A DNA stretch of 41,985 nt. Origin: Sphingomonas sp. GTDB taxonomy: Bacteria > Pseudomonadota > Alphaproteobacteria > Sphingomonadales > Sphingomonadaceae. The notes under the pieces are model-generated. The model saw only the letters and a program-made list of their open reading frames with translations, had not been told where the DNA came from and did not search any database. The stretch's first letter is position 1. Every line of letters starts with the position of its first letter. Location of the stretch: contig NZ_JAIERS010000009.1 in the NCBI RefSeq assembly GCF_019746665.1, forward strand, positions 1 to 41,985, given 5' to 3'. Positions 24,276 to 32,325 of the stretch are shown piece after piece. Position numbers and translations under genes: made by a program.

Positions 24276-25202
24276 TCAGGCGCGCTCGGCGATCACCGAG
24301 CAGGTGACGGCGGCCTTGCGCTTGAGCGCCTTGCCGAGCGGCATCGCCTGGGTGGTGTGCGCCGCGAACTCCAGAACGCGGAAGCCGCCCGCGCGCAACA
24401 TCGCCTCGACTTCCTCGGGCGCGCGCAGCAGCTGGATGTGGTCGGGCATCGGCGCGTTCAGCGGGATGTTGACGAACAACACGCCGCCGGGCGCCAGCAG
24501 CGCGCCAACGGTTTCAAGCGCACGTCCCGGCTCCTCCAGATGCTCAAGTAGATGGCTCAGGATCACCAGGTCGAAGCGCTCGCCGGTCGAGCGCGCCTCG
24601 TGCATGTCCTGCACCGCGAAGCGCGCTTTGCCCACCGCCCCCAGCCGCGCCAACGCGGCGCGGGTGTGATCGAGCGACACGGGGCTCAAATCCCAGGCCA
24701 CCGCCTCGTCAAGACCCAGATCGCGCAGCGCGATGAACAGGAGCAGGCCGTGTCCGGAGCCGACCTCGAGCACCTTGCCGCCACGCTGCACCCGCGCCGC
24801 CAGCCGCTGGGTGAAGAAGTGCAGCGACGAGGCGTGCATGAACCACAGGACATGGCTGAAGAGCAGCCCGTTCATGTAGCGCTGCATGAACGCGTCGTCG
24901 GCGTAGACATGCGCGTTGGTCTCGGCGAAGGTCGAGAAGCGATAGGCGTCGGTGCGCGCGAAATTAAGCTCTTCCTCGCGGATCCGGTCGCACAGCCAGC
25001 GGTAATCGGCGGCCGCGCCCGCGACATTGTCCGCCGCGAGTTCGAGCACGGCGGCCGCCATCCGATCGCTGGTGTCGAGCAGCGCCTCGGTACGCGCGGC
25101 GAAGCTCTTGTCGAGATAGGCCTGATGTTCGGGCCATACCGCGATCACGGCATCGACCAACGCCTGGATCGCGGGCCGGCCGGCATAGGGCGACCCGCTC
25201 AT
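24276..25202 (-). CDS. SAM-dependent methyltransferase in the acyl-ACP operon
   Basis: A 308-residue class I methyltransferase. Motif I is KVLEVGSGHG (residues 143-152) and the later DLVILSHLLEHLEEPG and LLAPGGVLFVNIPL segments are typical of the Methyltransf_11/25 group. Residues 1-140 form an unusual helical N-terminal extension that may bind a partner such as the ACP. The start overlaps the FkbH stop by four bases (25199-25202). In methoxymalonyl-ACP pathways a methyltransferase acts on the hydroxyl of the FkbH-derived unit. Here it could methylate glyceryl-ACP or a sugar; this is inference. It is not the short catechol-type methyltransferase seen with FkbG. Confidence 0.85.
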   Translation of the reverse strand: MSGSPYAGRPAIQALVDAVIAVWPEHQAYLDKSFAARTEALLDTSDRMAAAVLELAADNVAGAAADYRWLCDRIREEELNFARTDAYRFSTFAETNAHVYADDAFMQRYMNGLLFSHVLWFMHASSLHFFTQRLAARVQRGGKVLEVGSGHGLLLFIALRDLGLDEAVAWDLSPVSLDHTRAALARLGAVGKARFAVQDMHEARSTGERFDLVILSHLLEHLEEPGRALETVGALLAPGGVLFVNIPLNAPMPDHIQLLRAPEEVEAMLRAGGFRVLEFAAHTTQAMPLGKALKRKAAVTCSVIAERA

Positions 25203-27097
25203 GCCGCCACGCGTTCCGGGGTGAGCGCCAGATCGTCGATCCGCATTGGCAGCTCGGGCGGCTGATAGCTTCCCAGGTCAAGCCGCCACCGCGTCGTCCC
25301 ATTGTCGAGCACGTCATCGGCGGCGAAGCCGAGGCCGGCATAATGCTCGGCCACCATCTTGTTCTTGGCGCTGGGAATGAACTGGCCGATCAGCGCACGC
25401 GCCCCGGCCGCGCGCGCGGCGGCGGCGAGGTGCGCGAGTGCCGCCTCCTGCACCCGGCGGCCGAGCACGCGGCAGCTCATCAGCCAGGTATCGATCACCC
25501 AGGCGTCGCTGCCCTTGTCGGCGATCAGCACCGAGATCAGCCCATGGTCGCCGAAGCGATCGACGAGCCTGATCTGCGCCAGATGCCGCGCGGGATCGGC
25601 CTCGGCCGCCGCGACCTCGGCCTCGGTATAGCGGCGGGTGGTGAGGTTGAACTGATTCGATTTGTTGATGAGCTGCGCGACGCGCGCGCGGTTGCGGGCA
25701 TCGACCGGGCCGATCGTGCATGTCATTTCGAGCGCGCGGAGATAGCTTTCCATGTCGGACGCGTTCGCCATCAGCTGCGCGCGCTCGGCGAGCGATTGAT
25801 AGAGATCGGCGCGGTTACGATCCTCGTCGGAGAACGCGATCGCCTCGAAATAGCCGGCGGCGGCGAGCATCCGCGGATAGAGCGCGGGATCCTCGGGCAG
25901 CTCCGGTACGCCGACCAGCGGCAGCTCGCGCCGCACCTGCTCGCGCTCGGCCGGGTTGTCGTCAAGGAAGACGAGCGCATCGACGCCGATGTTGAGCGTC
26001 GCCGCGATCGCCCGCAGGTTGCTCGCCTTGTCGGTCCAATTGGCCTGGAACACCGCGATATGCTCCTCGCGCAGCAGCATCTCGCTGTGCTCGCGAAAAG
26101 GCAGCCGCGCGGCGTCGTCCTCGTTCTTGGAGCACACCGCGAGCACGATGCCACGGGCGCGCAGATCAAGCGCGAGCCGGTGGATCGCGAGGAACGCTTC
26201 GCCCATCGCCGAGCCCTGGCCGAGGACGATCCCCTCCAGCCCATCGTCGCCGATCACCCCACCCCACAGGGTGTTGTCGAGATCGAGCACCAGCGCCTTC
26301 TTCGCCTTGCCGCGAATCGCGCCGAGCACGCGCGCGACGAGATCGGCATAGGCGGGCACATAATGCGGCGAGAAACCGAGCTTGGCCGAATGCCAGTGCC
26401 CGGGGCTTTCCCATTGTTCGAGCCCAATCGATTGGGCGAGCCGTGCAACGTCGACGAGTACGATCGTGCCCGCGCGGGCGAGCGCCGCGAGCCGGGCGTT
26501 GAACGCCTCGACCATCGCGAACACCGAGCCGGGCTCCAGCCGATCGAAGCTGCCAAACAGCGGGTCGAGCGGCGGGGCGATCGTCTGGACGAGCAGCGGT
26601 CCCTTCATCGCGGGACGCAGCGCGGCGGCGATCATCTCGACCCGCTGGACCGCCGCGTCGACGCGCTCGGCCGCTGCCCCCGCGCCCAGCGCGGCGTGTT
26701 CGAAGCCGGCGAGGCGCGCGTCGAGCGCGAGCAGCACCATGTCGGGCGCGGCGCGGCGCAACGCGCTGTTCGCATCGACCGCATCCTGCACCGCGGTGCC
26801 ATAGCCGCCCTCGACAAGCTCGATCGCCAGCCCGTGGCGCACGCCCGAACCGATGATCGCCGGGCCGAGCAACGACAACGTCCCGTCTCCGATCAATCCC
26901 AGCCGTAGCGCCGATAGTGGCGCGGGGGGTGCGGCGAGCGCCCCGACCATTCGCGCGAGCCGCGCGAGCTGGGTCTCGTCCAACCGGTGCGTGGCAAGCC
27001 TGACCAGCGCCTCGCCCTGGGGGGCGGCGCCGAGAGCAGCCAGCTGTTGGCGAAAGTCACGCGGCGGTTGCGGCAGCCAAGCCAAGTCGGACAGCAT
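25199..27097 (-). CDS. FkbH-like HAD-superfamily glyceryl-ACP forming enzyme
   Basis: A 632-residue protein. Residues about 60-255 resemble the SGNH-like N-terminal part of FkbH; the central HAD domain carries LVLDLDNTLWGGVIGDDG (nucleophile Asp272, second Asp274), then AVCSKNEDDA and VFLDDNPAEREQVRR; the C-terminal 150 residues are GNAT-like (NKSNQFNLTTRRYTEAEV is a family signature). FkbH-type enzymes take 1,3-bisphosphoglycerate, remove the phosphate and load the glyceryl group on the phosphopantetheine arm of an ACP. A dedicated ACP gene sits 22 bases upstream. The ATG at 27097 follows GGAGG with good spacing. No polyketide synthase is nearby; the downstream MBOAT and SGNH genes point to transfer of the glyceryl unit to polysaccharide. 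Confidence 0.92.
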   Translation of the reverse strand: MLSDLAWLPQPPRDFRQQLAALGAAPQGEALVRLATHRLDETQLARLARMVGALAAPPAPLSALRLGLIGDGTLSLLGPAIIGSGVRHGLAIELVEGGYGTAVQDAVDANSALRRAAPDMVLLALDARLAGFEHAALGAGAAAERVDAAVQRVEMIAAALRPAMKGPLLVQTIAPPLDPLFGSFDRLEPGSVFAMVEAFNARLAALARAGTIVLVDVARLAQSIGLEQWESPGHWHSAKLGFSPHYVPAYADLVARVLGAIRGKAKKALVLDLDNTLWGGVIGDDGLEGIVLGQGSAMGEAFLAIHRLALDLRARGIVLAVCSKNEDDAARLPFREHSEMLLREEHIAVFQANWTDKASNLRAIAATLNIGVDALVFLDDNPAEREQVRRELPLVGVPELPEDPALYPRMLAAAGYFEAIAFSDEDRNRADLYQSLAERAQLMANASDMESYLRALEMTCTIGPVDARNRARVAQLINKSNQFNLTTRRYTEAEVAAAEADPARHLAQIRLVDRFGDHGLISVLIADKGSDAWVIDTWLMSCRVLGRRVQEAALAHLAAAARAAGARALIGQFIPSAKNKMVAEHYAGLGFAADDVLDNGTTRWRLDLGSYQPPELPMRIDDLALTPERVAA

Positions 27098-27119
27098 TGT
27101 CGCCTCCGGAAGCTAATGC

Positions 27120-27356
27120 TTAAAGCTTTTGCTTAATCACGTCGACCAACTCTCCAACATTGGCCAAACCTTCGATCTCGCTATTGCTGAATTTGACGCC
27201 GAAGGCGCGCTCTACCGCAACAACCAACCGAATATGGCTCAAGCTGTCCCATTCTTCGATATCTTCCGCTGTCGTTTCGCGTGTGATATGCAATTCATCG
27301 AGATCGAAGACGTCCGACATGATATCACGCACACGCGTGACGAGTTCGTCGCTCAT
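27120..27356 (-). CDS. Acyl carrier protein dedicated to the FkbH/MBOAT operon
   Basis: A 78-residue acidic helical protein with the phosphopantetheine attachment motif EEWDSLSHIRL (Ser38). Length and helix pattern are those of a stand-alone ACP; the sequence is divergent from fatty-acid AcpP, in which DSLD/DSLDTVEL is usual, and is closer to ACPs paired with FkbH proteins. The ATG at 27356 has GGGAGG upstream; the longer open frame to 27527 is not needed. It is the first gene of the minus-strand operon ending at 20045. It would carry the glyceryl or modified acyl group in the cytoplasm to the MBOAT protein. A phosphopantetheinyl transferase is not in the window. Confidence 0.93.
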   Translation of the reverse strand: MSDELVTRVRDIMSDVFDLDELHITRETTAEDIEEWDSLSHIRLVVAVERAFGVKFSNSEIEGLANVGELVDVIKQKL

Positions 27357-27552
27357 GATCCGCCTCCCTTGTATGGTATGGCGCGTATCAGCGCAGTGCA
27401 GCATTGGCAAGGCGCCCGCGCCGGGATCGGCGTCAGCAGTGGCCGGCGCGGTATCTTTAGCGTTTGGACCGACCAAGCCGAACGCCTCGGCGCGAGTACG
27501 CTTGCCCAAGCGGGCAGAGGGCGCCATGCCAACGCGCGAAGGAGATGCTGCA
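27357..27552. promoter_or_regulatory. Divergent promoter region of the acyl operon and second beta-helix gene
   Basis: A 196-bp gap between the ACP gene (minus) and the beta-helix gene (plus), GC-rich, without a convincing gene. It holds both Shine-Dalgarno sequences: GGAGG before the ACP start and GAAGGAG before the ATG at 27553. Shared promoters would tie expression of the acyl operon to that of the enzyme. No regulator motif was recognised. Confidence 0.4.
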
Positions 27553-28479
27553 ATGCAAGAACGGGCCCGATTACTCGGCGCTGTCGCCCTATTGGGGGTG
27601 GCGAGCGGCGCGTGCCAGGCCCAAACGCTCCGCGTGACGCCCGCGACGGTCGACCGCGCTATCGCGAACGCCCAGCCGGGCCAAACTATCGTGCTTGAAG
27701 GCGCGCGCTATCCGCGGCTCATGATCCAAGGGCGGCGCTTCAATCGCCCGGTCACGATCGATGCGCGCGCGGCGAGGATCGATGGCATCACAATGCGCAA
27801 CGTCGAGGGCGTGGTGCTGAACGGTGGCACGATCGAGACCAGCTCGACCGAGGAACATGCCATCGTCATCGATTATTCCCGCGCCGTCGAGGTGCACGAG
27901 GCAAGGGTAAGCGGCGCGCGAATTGGAATCGGTGTCGCCCGTAGCCGGGATATCCGGCTGATCGACAATGATCTGGACGGGCTCCGCTCGGACGGAATCA
28001 ATATCGCCATGTCGCAGTCGGTGGTCATCACCGGCAATCACTGCCACAATTTCAACCCGATCATGCCGGTTTACAGTCCCACTGGAAGGTTGGTGCAAGA
28101 CGGCGACCATCCCGATTGCATCCAGGGTTGGTCCGCGCCTGGCTATCCGTTGACGGCGGACATCACGATCACCGGCAATCGCGGCGAAGGTTATATGCAG
28201 GGTGTGTTCTTCGGCAATGCCGGCGGCCCGCTGGACCGGATGATCGTGAAGAACAACGAGTTCGCGCTCTCGGCATGGAACGGGATCGTTCTCTACACCG
28301 CGCGCGATTCGGAGGTGTCCAACAATATCATCCGCACGGTTCCGGGCGCGAAGATGCTCAACTATCCCTTCGGGCGCATCACCTCCTGGATCCGGACCTT
28401 CGACGGCGCACGCAACAAGATTTGCGGCAACAAGGTCGATTATCCGCATGTGAGCGACGGGACCGCGCCCTGCCGTTAA
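27553..28479 (+). CDS. Sec-exported right-handed parallel beta-helix protein
   Basis: A 308-residue protein with a signal peptide (MQERARLLGAVALLGVASGACQAQ) and a right-handed parallel beta-helix (VVITGNHCHNFN, ITITGNRGEG, MIVKNNEFALSAWNGIVLY). The motif GDHPDCIQGW (His186) and the block YMQGVFFGNAGG-PLDRMIVKNNEFALSAWNGIVLY align by eye with the RTX protein at 18044, so the two are paralogues. Unlike that protein it has no RTX repeats and would be released to the periplasm. Related proteins are lyases, epimerases or deacetylases of polysaccharides. The ATG at 27553 has GAAGGAG eight bases upstream; the longer open frame from 27160 is antisense to the ACP gene. The substrate is probably the EPS. 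Confidence 0.85.
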   Translation: MQERARLLGAVALLGVASGACQAQTLRVTPATVDRAIANAQPGQTIVLEGARYPRLMIQGRRFNRPVTIDARAARIDGITMRNVEGVVLNGGTIETSSTEEHAIVIDYSRAVEVHEARVSGARIGIGVARSRDIRLIDNDLDGLRSDGINIAMSQSVVITGNHCHNFNPIMPVYSPTGRLVQDGDHPDCIQGWSAPGYPLTADITITGNRGEGYMQGVFFGNAGGPLDRMIVKNNEFALSAWNGIVLYTARDSEVSNNIIRTVPGAKMLNYPFGRITSWIRTFDGARNKICGNKVDYPHVSDGTAPCR

Positions 28480-28495
28480 GCGCGCTCCCAGGCGG

Positions 28496-28517
28496 CGCGA
28501 GCTTCGCTTGCCTCGCG
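28496..28517. terminator. Short GC hairpin between convergent genes, weak terminator candidate
   Basis: CGCGAG (28496-28501) and CTCGCG (28512-28517) form a 6-bp stem with a 10-base loop in the 40-bp gap between the beta-helix gene and the Wzz/GumC gene, which converge. No T tract is seen on either strand. The placement fits a terminator, but the stem is short. Confidence 0.35.
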
Positions 28518-28519
28518 GC

Positions 28520-29782
28520 TTACAATGCAACCGCCCGGCACTGGACGACGCCCAACAGCGGCACATCCAGCGCCCGGAAATCATCGGCACCGCGCACCCG
28601 ACGGTAGAGCAGCTCGATCAACAGGCTCAGCATCACGCCGAGCGCCAACCCGAGACCGGCCGATCCGGCGATAAGCACCATCGATTTGGGCCCATCCGAC
28701 TGGCGCGGCGGCACGGCGCTGTCCATCAATGTGATGCCGGATTCGTTCGACGCGGCCTGCTGGCGGAGCTCGGCGGCACGGGCGTTCACCTTGGCATATT
28801 GATCGCGCAGTACCTCGACATCGGTTTCGAGTCGCTTGGCCGTCTCCACCTTGTCGCGCTGCGCGAGCACCTTCGCCCGGGCTGAATTGACGTCACCGCC
28901 ACCGCCGCCGAGCACCAACCGTGGCGCCGGGGCGGCGCTCGCCCGCGAACTGGCGACGATCGCCGCGCGCTGCTGGCGCAGTTCCTGAAGCACCGGGTGG
29001 TTGTCGCCCAACGTGGTCGAGGCCGCCGCGATCTTCGCGTCGATCGCCGCCAACTGTCCGGCATTGGGGTCGCTCGCCCCGCCGCCGCCGACGATTGTCG
29101 AGCTAGGGGGTGTCTGGCCAGAAAGCGCCTGCAGCCGCGCCGCGTCGGCGTCATTATCCTTGTCGAGCAGCACGATGTTGTTGGCACGCTCGAAGGCGAC
29201 CTTGCGCTGTTCGGCGGCGATCAGCTTATCGCGCACATCGCGCAGCTGGCGCTCAAACCACGCCGCGTTGCCCGCCGCTTCGCTGCGGCGGGTCTGCAAC
29301 GTTTCCTCGATATAAGCGTCCCGGACCGCGTCAGCCATCTTCGCCGCGGTTTCGGGGTCGCTCGCGGTATAGCCGATCACCAGCACATTGCTGCCTTCGA
29401 CGTTATACGGCTTGGTATTTTCCGCGACCCCGCCCGCGAGCCAACGGCGGAAGTCGACGCCTTGGGCGTTGCTCGCCTCATAATCGGCGCGCAACTCGGG
29501 CGAGCGCGTCCAGCCGAGCTTGTCGACGACCCGACCGGCGACGCGATAATCCCGGACGAGTTCGGTTTGGGTCGGCAAATAAGCCCGGGCAAAGCTGCTC
29601 GAAATTTCCTGACCGGTAACCGGATCGGGCTTGAGCAAATCGAGCAGCACGCGCGCTTCGGCGGTATAGGTCTTGGGCCGCACCAGCGCGGCGGCGATGC
29701 CGGCGATAAGGCATGCTGCCGCGGCGAGAACGATGGTGACGCGCCACACCCACAGAATGCGCAGAAATTGCATCAGGCTCAT
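28520..29782 (-). CDS. Wzz/GumC-type polysaccharide co-polymerase
   Basis: A 420-residue inner-membrane protein with two membrane helices (residues about 15-35 and near 380) flanking a large coiled-coil periplasmic region; the N-terminal Wzz motif (FLRILWVWRVTIVL) and the C-terminal proline-rich segment after DSAVPPRQSDGP mark the family. It controls chain length and works with Wzy and a BY-kinase. There is no fused kinase domain; the split arrangement of sphingans (GelC plus separate GelE) is the obvious parallel, with the kinase-like protein here encoded 13 kb away at 14349. The ATG at 29782 is chosen over a TTG at 29797. A glycine-rich insert (VGGGGASD) interrupts the coiled coil. Confidence 0.9.
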   Translation of the reverse strand: MSLMQFLRILWVWRVTIVLAAAACLIAGIAAALVRPKTYTAEARVLLDLLKPDPVTGQEISSSFARAYLPTQTELVRDYRVAGRVVDKLGWTRSPELRADYEASNAQGVDFRRWLAGGVAENTKPYNVEGSNVLVIGYTASDPETAAKMADAVRDAYIEETLQTRRSEAAGNAAWFERQLRDVRDKLIAAEQRKVAFERANNIVLLDKDNDADAARLQALSGQTPPSSTIVGGGGASDPNAGQLAAIDAKIAAASTTLGDNHPVLQELRQQRAAIVASSRASAAPAPRLVLGGGGGDVNSARAKVLAQRDKVETAKRLETDVEVLRDQYAKVNARAAELRQQAASNESGITLMDSAVPPRQSDGPKSMVLIAGSAGLGLALGVMLSLLIELLYRRVRGADDFRALDVPLLGVVQCRAVAL

Positions 29783-29880
29783 ACGCTCACTCGCCAATTG
29801 GCTGCCGTCGCCGGCAGCACGAAGCCCGTACCCCCACTCCGCCTAGCTCAAAGCATGGGGTCGAACAAGCGCGCGCGCCC

Positions 29881-31827
29881 TCACCCCATCCGGCTGATCG
29901 CGAACCAATCGGTGCTCATCGTCTGCGGCCCGTTCGATCCATCGGGGGTGCCATAGAGCCAGTCGCCCTTGCTGCCCCATAGCTCCAGCTTGGGCGCCGC
30001 GCCGTTCACCGCCGCATAGGGCGTGCGCGCCGCCGGGTTGCCGCTCGCGTCCATCAGCACGCGGCGGTTGGCGGTGGTCGCCCAGCCGCAATCGGCGTTC
30101 CACAACCCGATGAAGCCGATGCCCGCGCCAGTGCCGCCAACGAACGGCGAGCCCGGCTCCAAGAGCTGGTTGCGCGCGGAGGAGGCGAGGAAGATCGGGT
30201 TGCAGTCGCCCAGCGATAGCGTGCCGGTGCTGAGCGTGCCGCTCATCGTCACCGGATTGTCGCCGAGATACATCACCACCGCGCCGGTCGCGGTGTTGAT
30301 CGTGCCGAACAGCCAGCGCGGCGTGCCGACGCCGAGCGATACCCCGGTCGAGGCGATGATGCTCTGCGTCCCCGCGCTGTTGGTGCTGACAATGCGCAGC
30401 TGGCCGTTGCCCAGCACGAACAGCTGGAACGGCAAATTGGTCTGGCGCCACAGATTGATGAGCGTCTGCTGGGTGTTGAGCACCGCGCACTGGAAATATA
30501 CCGCGAACGATACCAGCGTGCCATCGGTCATGCCATGCGCCCAGCGGCTCGCGACCGAGATCGCGCCCGACAGGCTGCGCATCGTCGGCGCGGTGACGCT
30601 GCTCGCGCGGGTGACATAGATGTCGAGCGCCGAATAGAGCGTGCCGTTGGCGTTGGTCGCGGCGACCACCAGCGTTTGCACGCCATCGGTGAGCGTGCCG
30701 GTGCCGGTGCGGGTGATCTGCCCGGTCGCGCTCACCGCGAACTGGCTGTTGAGCGTGCCGTCGAGATTGCCGAGCGCGAAGCGGGTGGCGGTGCCGGTAT
30801 AGACCAGTTGCCCCACCACCGCGCCCGCCGCCGCGTCGATCGGGCAGCGCATTTCCATCGGCGGCACGAACGGAGCGCCGGTGCCTTCGCTCGCGGCGTG
30901 CATGTCGCGGCGGATCAGCGCGTAGCGGGTATTGCCGTAGCGGCCCTGGTGCTTGGTATCGAGCAGCTGCCAGCCGCCCGCGCCGCAGCGGTACATGGTG
31001 TTGGTCGCGGTGGCCCAGATCAGCGCGCCATCGGTGCCCGCGCCGCCGATCGTCGGCGCGCTCGCCTGGCTGGTGATCGCGGGGTCGCCGTCCGCGAAAT
31101 CGCCGCTCGCCGTGGGATAGCCGCGACACGAATAAGGGATCACGCCCAGCTGGATCGCGAGCGCGTCGGCATTGGCGGGGTTGGGGCTCTCCAGCTCACG
31201 CATCAGGCGCAGCGTGCGCGCGTAGAAATTGGCGCGGCGCCCATGGGTGGCGAGCATGTCGCGGCGATGATAGGCGTGGTCGGCGCCGAAATTGGTGCCC
31301 GCCTGCGAGTTGCTTTCGGGCGGGGCGAGATCGAAGAAATAATCGTAACCGCCGGGCACCTGCGCGGCCATCGTGGCGAAATTGGCCTTCACCTGATCGG
31401 GCCAGTTGCGCGCCCAGCCGGTGACGCCGGTGTTGTAATCGTTGAGCCCGCCCGAGAAGAATTGGATGCGGTTCATCTGCGCGGCGTAGTTGGTGCGGCA
31501 ATAGCTGACGTTGCTGGCGATCTTGGCCGTGTTCTGGCCGCTGTCGCCGCCATTGCCATAATAGTTGGCGGTGACGGTGCTGCTGAGGCCGACCAGATTG
31601 AAGGCCTGGCTCGTGGGGCCGCTCGCGACGGCGGCGCGCATCCGGGCCACAAGGTCTTGGCCCGAGGGCGCGCCCACGCCAAAGGTCGTGCTGTCGCCGA
31701 ACGCATTGCCGGCCTGGGTGATCGCGAAGCTCGCCGGCCGAGTGATGATGGGGAAGGTGGCGGCGACGGCCGAGGGGGCGCGAAGGCTATCGCGCAGCCG
31801 CCGGAAGGGGTTCGGGAAGAGCGCCAT
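29881..31827 (-). CDS. Large SGNH-hydrolase/LamG-like protein, phage-tail flavoured
   Basis: A 648-residue protein. Residues about 38-230 look like an SGNH/GDSL hydrolase: GNAFGDSTTFG holds the nucleophile Ser, SGGLNDYNTG is block III, and ADHAYHRRD may supply the His. Then follow a Gly/Thr-rich cadherin-like repeat (GTATRFALGNLDGTLNSQF), and a LamG/concanavalin-like region (VSFAVYFQCAVLNTQQTLI, FGTINTATGAVVMYLGD). No signal peptide is evident. The multi-domain build is like phage tail fibres and surface-binding esterases. The gene starts one base after the stop of the exported 154-residue protein, so they form a unit, probably under the LexA-type box at 32326. It may deacylate or bind the EPS. 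The assignment is by eye and moderate. Confidence 0.65.
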   Translation of the reverse strand: MALFPNPFRRLRDSLRAPSAVAATFPIITRPASFAITQAGNAFGDSTTFGVGAPSGQDLVARMRAAVASGPTSQAFNLVGLSSTVTANYYGNGGDSGQNTAKIASNVSYCRTNYAAQMNRIQFFSGGLNDYNTGVTGWARNWPDQVKANFATMAAQVPGGYDYFFDLAPPESNSQAGTNFGADHAYHRRDMLATHGRRANFYARTLRLMRELESPNPANADALAIQLGVIPYSCRGYPTASGDFADGDPAITSQASAPTIGGAGTDGALIWATATNTMYRCGAGGWQLLDTKHQGRYGNTRYALIRRDMHAASEGTGAPFVPPMEMRCPIDAAAGAVVGQLVYTGTATRFALGNLDGTLNSQFAVSATGQITRTGTGTLTDGVQTLVVAATNANGTLYSALDIYVTRASSVTAPTMRSLSGAISVASRWAHGMTDGTLVSFAVYFQCAVLNTQQTLINLWRQTNLPFQLFVLGNGQLRIVSTNSAGTQSIIASTGVSLGVGTPRWLFGTINTATGAVVMYLGDNPVTMSGTLSTGTLSLGDCNPIFLASSARNQLLEPGSPFVGGTGAGIGFIGLWNADCGWATTANRRVLMDASGNPAARTPYAAVNGAAPKLELWGSKGDWLYGTPDGSNGPQTMSTDWFAISRMG

Positions 31828-32292
31828 TTACCACTCACGCGCCCAGACGGGCGTGCTGGCCACGGTGCAGATGATCGACACCGCGCCCGTGCCGACCTGG
31901 GTTGTCGGCGTTTCATAATAGCCGCCCGCCGGGATCATCAGGCTGCGATAGTCCTGGGTCGCGGTCGCGAGGTCGTTTATGTAGCAGGCACCATTCGACT
32001 GGTTCTGGACGGCGAAACCGCGACGTGCGGCATTGGCCGGCATCAGCAGTTGCGCGACGGCGGCGCTGGAGACGATCGCCCCGCGATCGGTAGCGCTGGC
32101 CCGCGCAACGGTGTCGACGGGGAGCGGATTGCTAAGCGAGATCGCAGCGCAGCTCCCGTCGCTCGCTCGCGCGCAAGGGGCGACGAGCGGGGCGAAATTG
32201 GCAGGGGCATCGATCGTTTTCGCACTCTGCGCTTGGGCCGGCAGCGCGGCGCAAGCGAGGGCAATCGCCAAAATTGGCGGCAAACTCTTCAT
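31828..32292 (-). CDS. Exported protein with a phage virion-like domain (154 aa)
   Basis: A 154-residue protein with a clear signal peptide (MKSLPPILAIALACAALPAQAQ). The C-terminal 70 residues contain LLMPANAARRGFAVQNQSNGACYIND, then QDYRSLMIPAGGYYETP and a terminal WAREW. This arrangement strongly resembles small beta-sandwich proteins seen in phage virions and tail-associated cassettes. Here it carries a Sec signal and so would be periplasmic or on the surface. It abuts the SGNH/LamG gene with no gap (31827/31828). The leader holds a LexA-type box 34 bp upstream of the ATG and AAGGA as ribosome-binding site. Exaptation of a phage protein is the inference; there are no other phage genes. Confidence 0.7.
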   Translation of the reverse strand: MKSLPPILAIALACAALPAQAQSAKTIDAPANFAPLVAPCARASDGSCAAISLSNPLPVDTVARASATDRGAIVSSAAVAQLLMPANAARRGFAVQNQSNGACYINDLATATQDYRSLMIPAGGYYETPTTQVGTGAVSIICTVASTPVWAREW

Positions 32293-32325
32293 CTGCTGTT
32301 CCTTTTTGATAGGGGGCTTGATTAT

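Noticed and set aside
27553..27624. Lipobox in the second beta-helix protein (SGAC)
   Set aside because: The -3 position is Ser, not Leu/Val/Ile, and the AQ-type signal peptidase I site just after it fits better. Lipidation remains possible but unsupported.
29881..32292. Prophage
   Set aside because: Only two phage-flavoured genes are present. There is no integrase, terminase, capsid, attachment site or tRNA, and one of the two proteins has a Sec signal.
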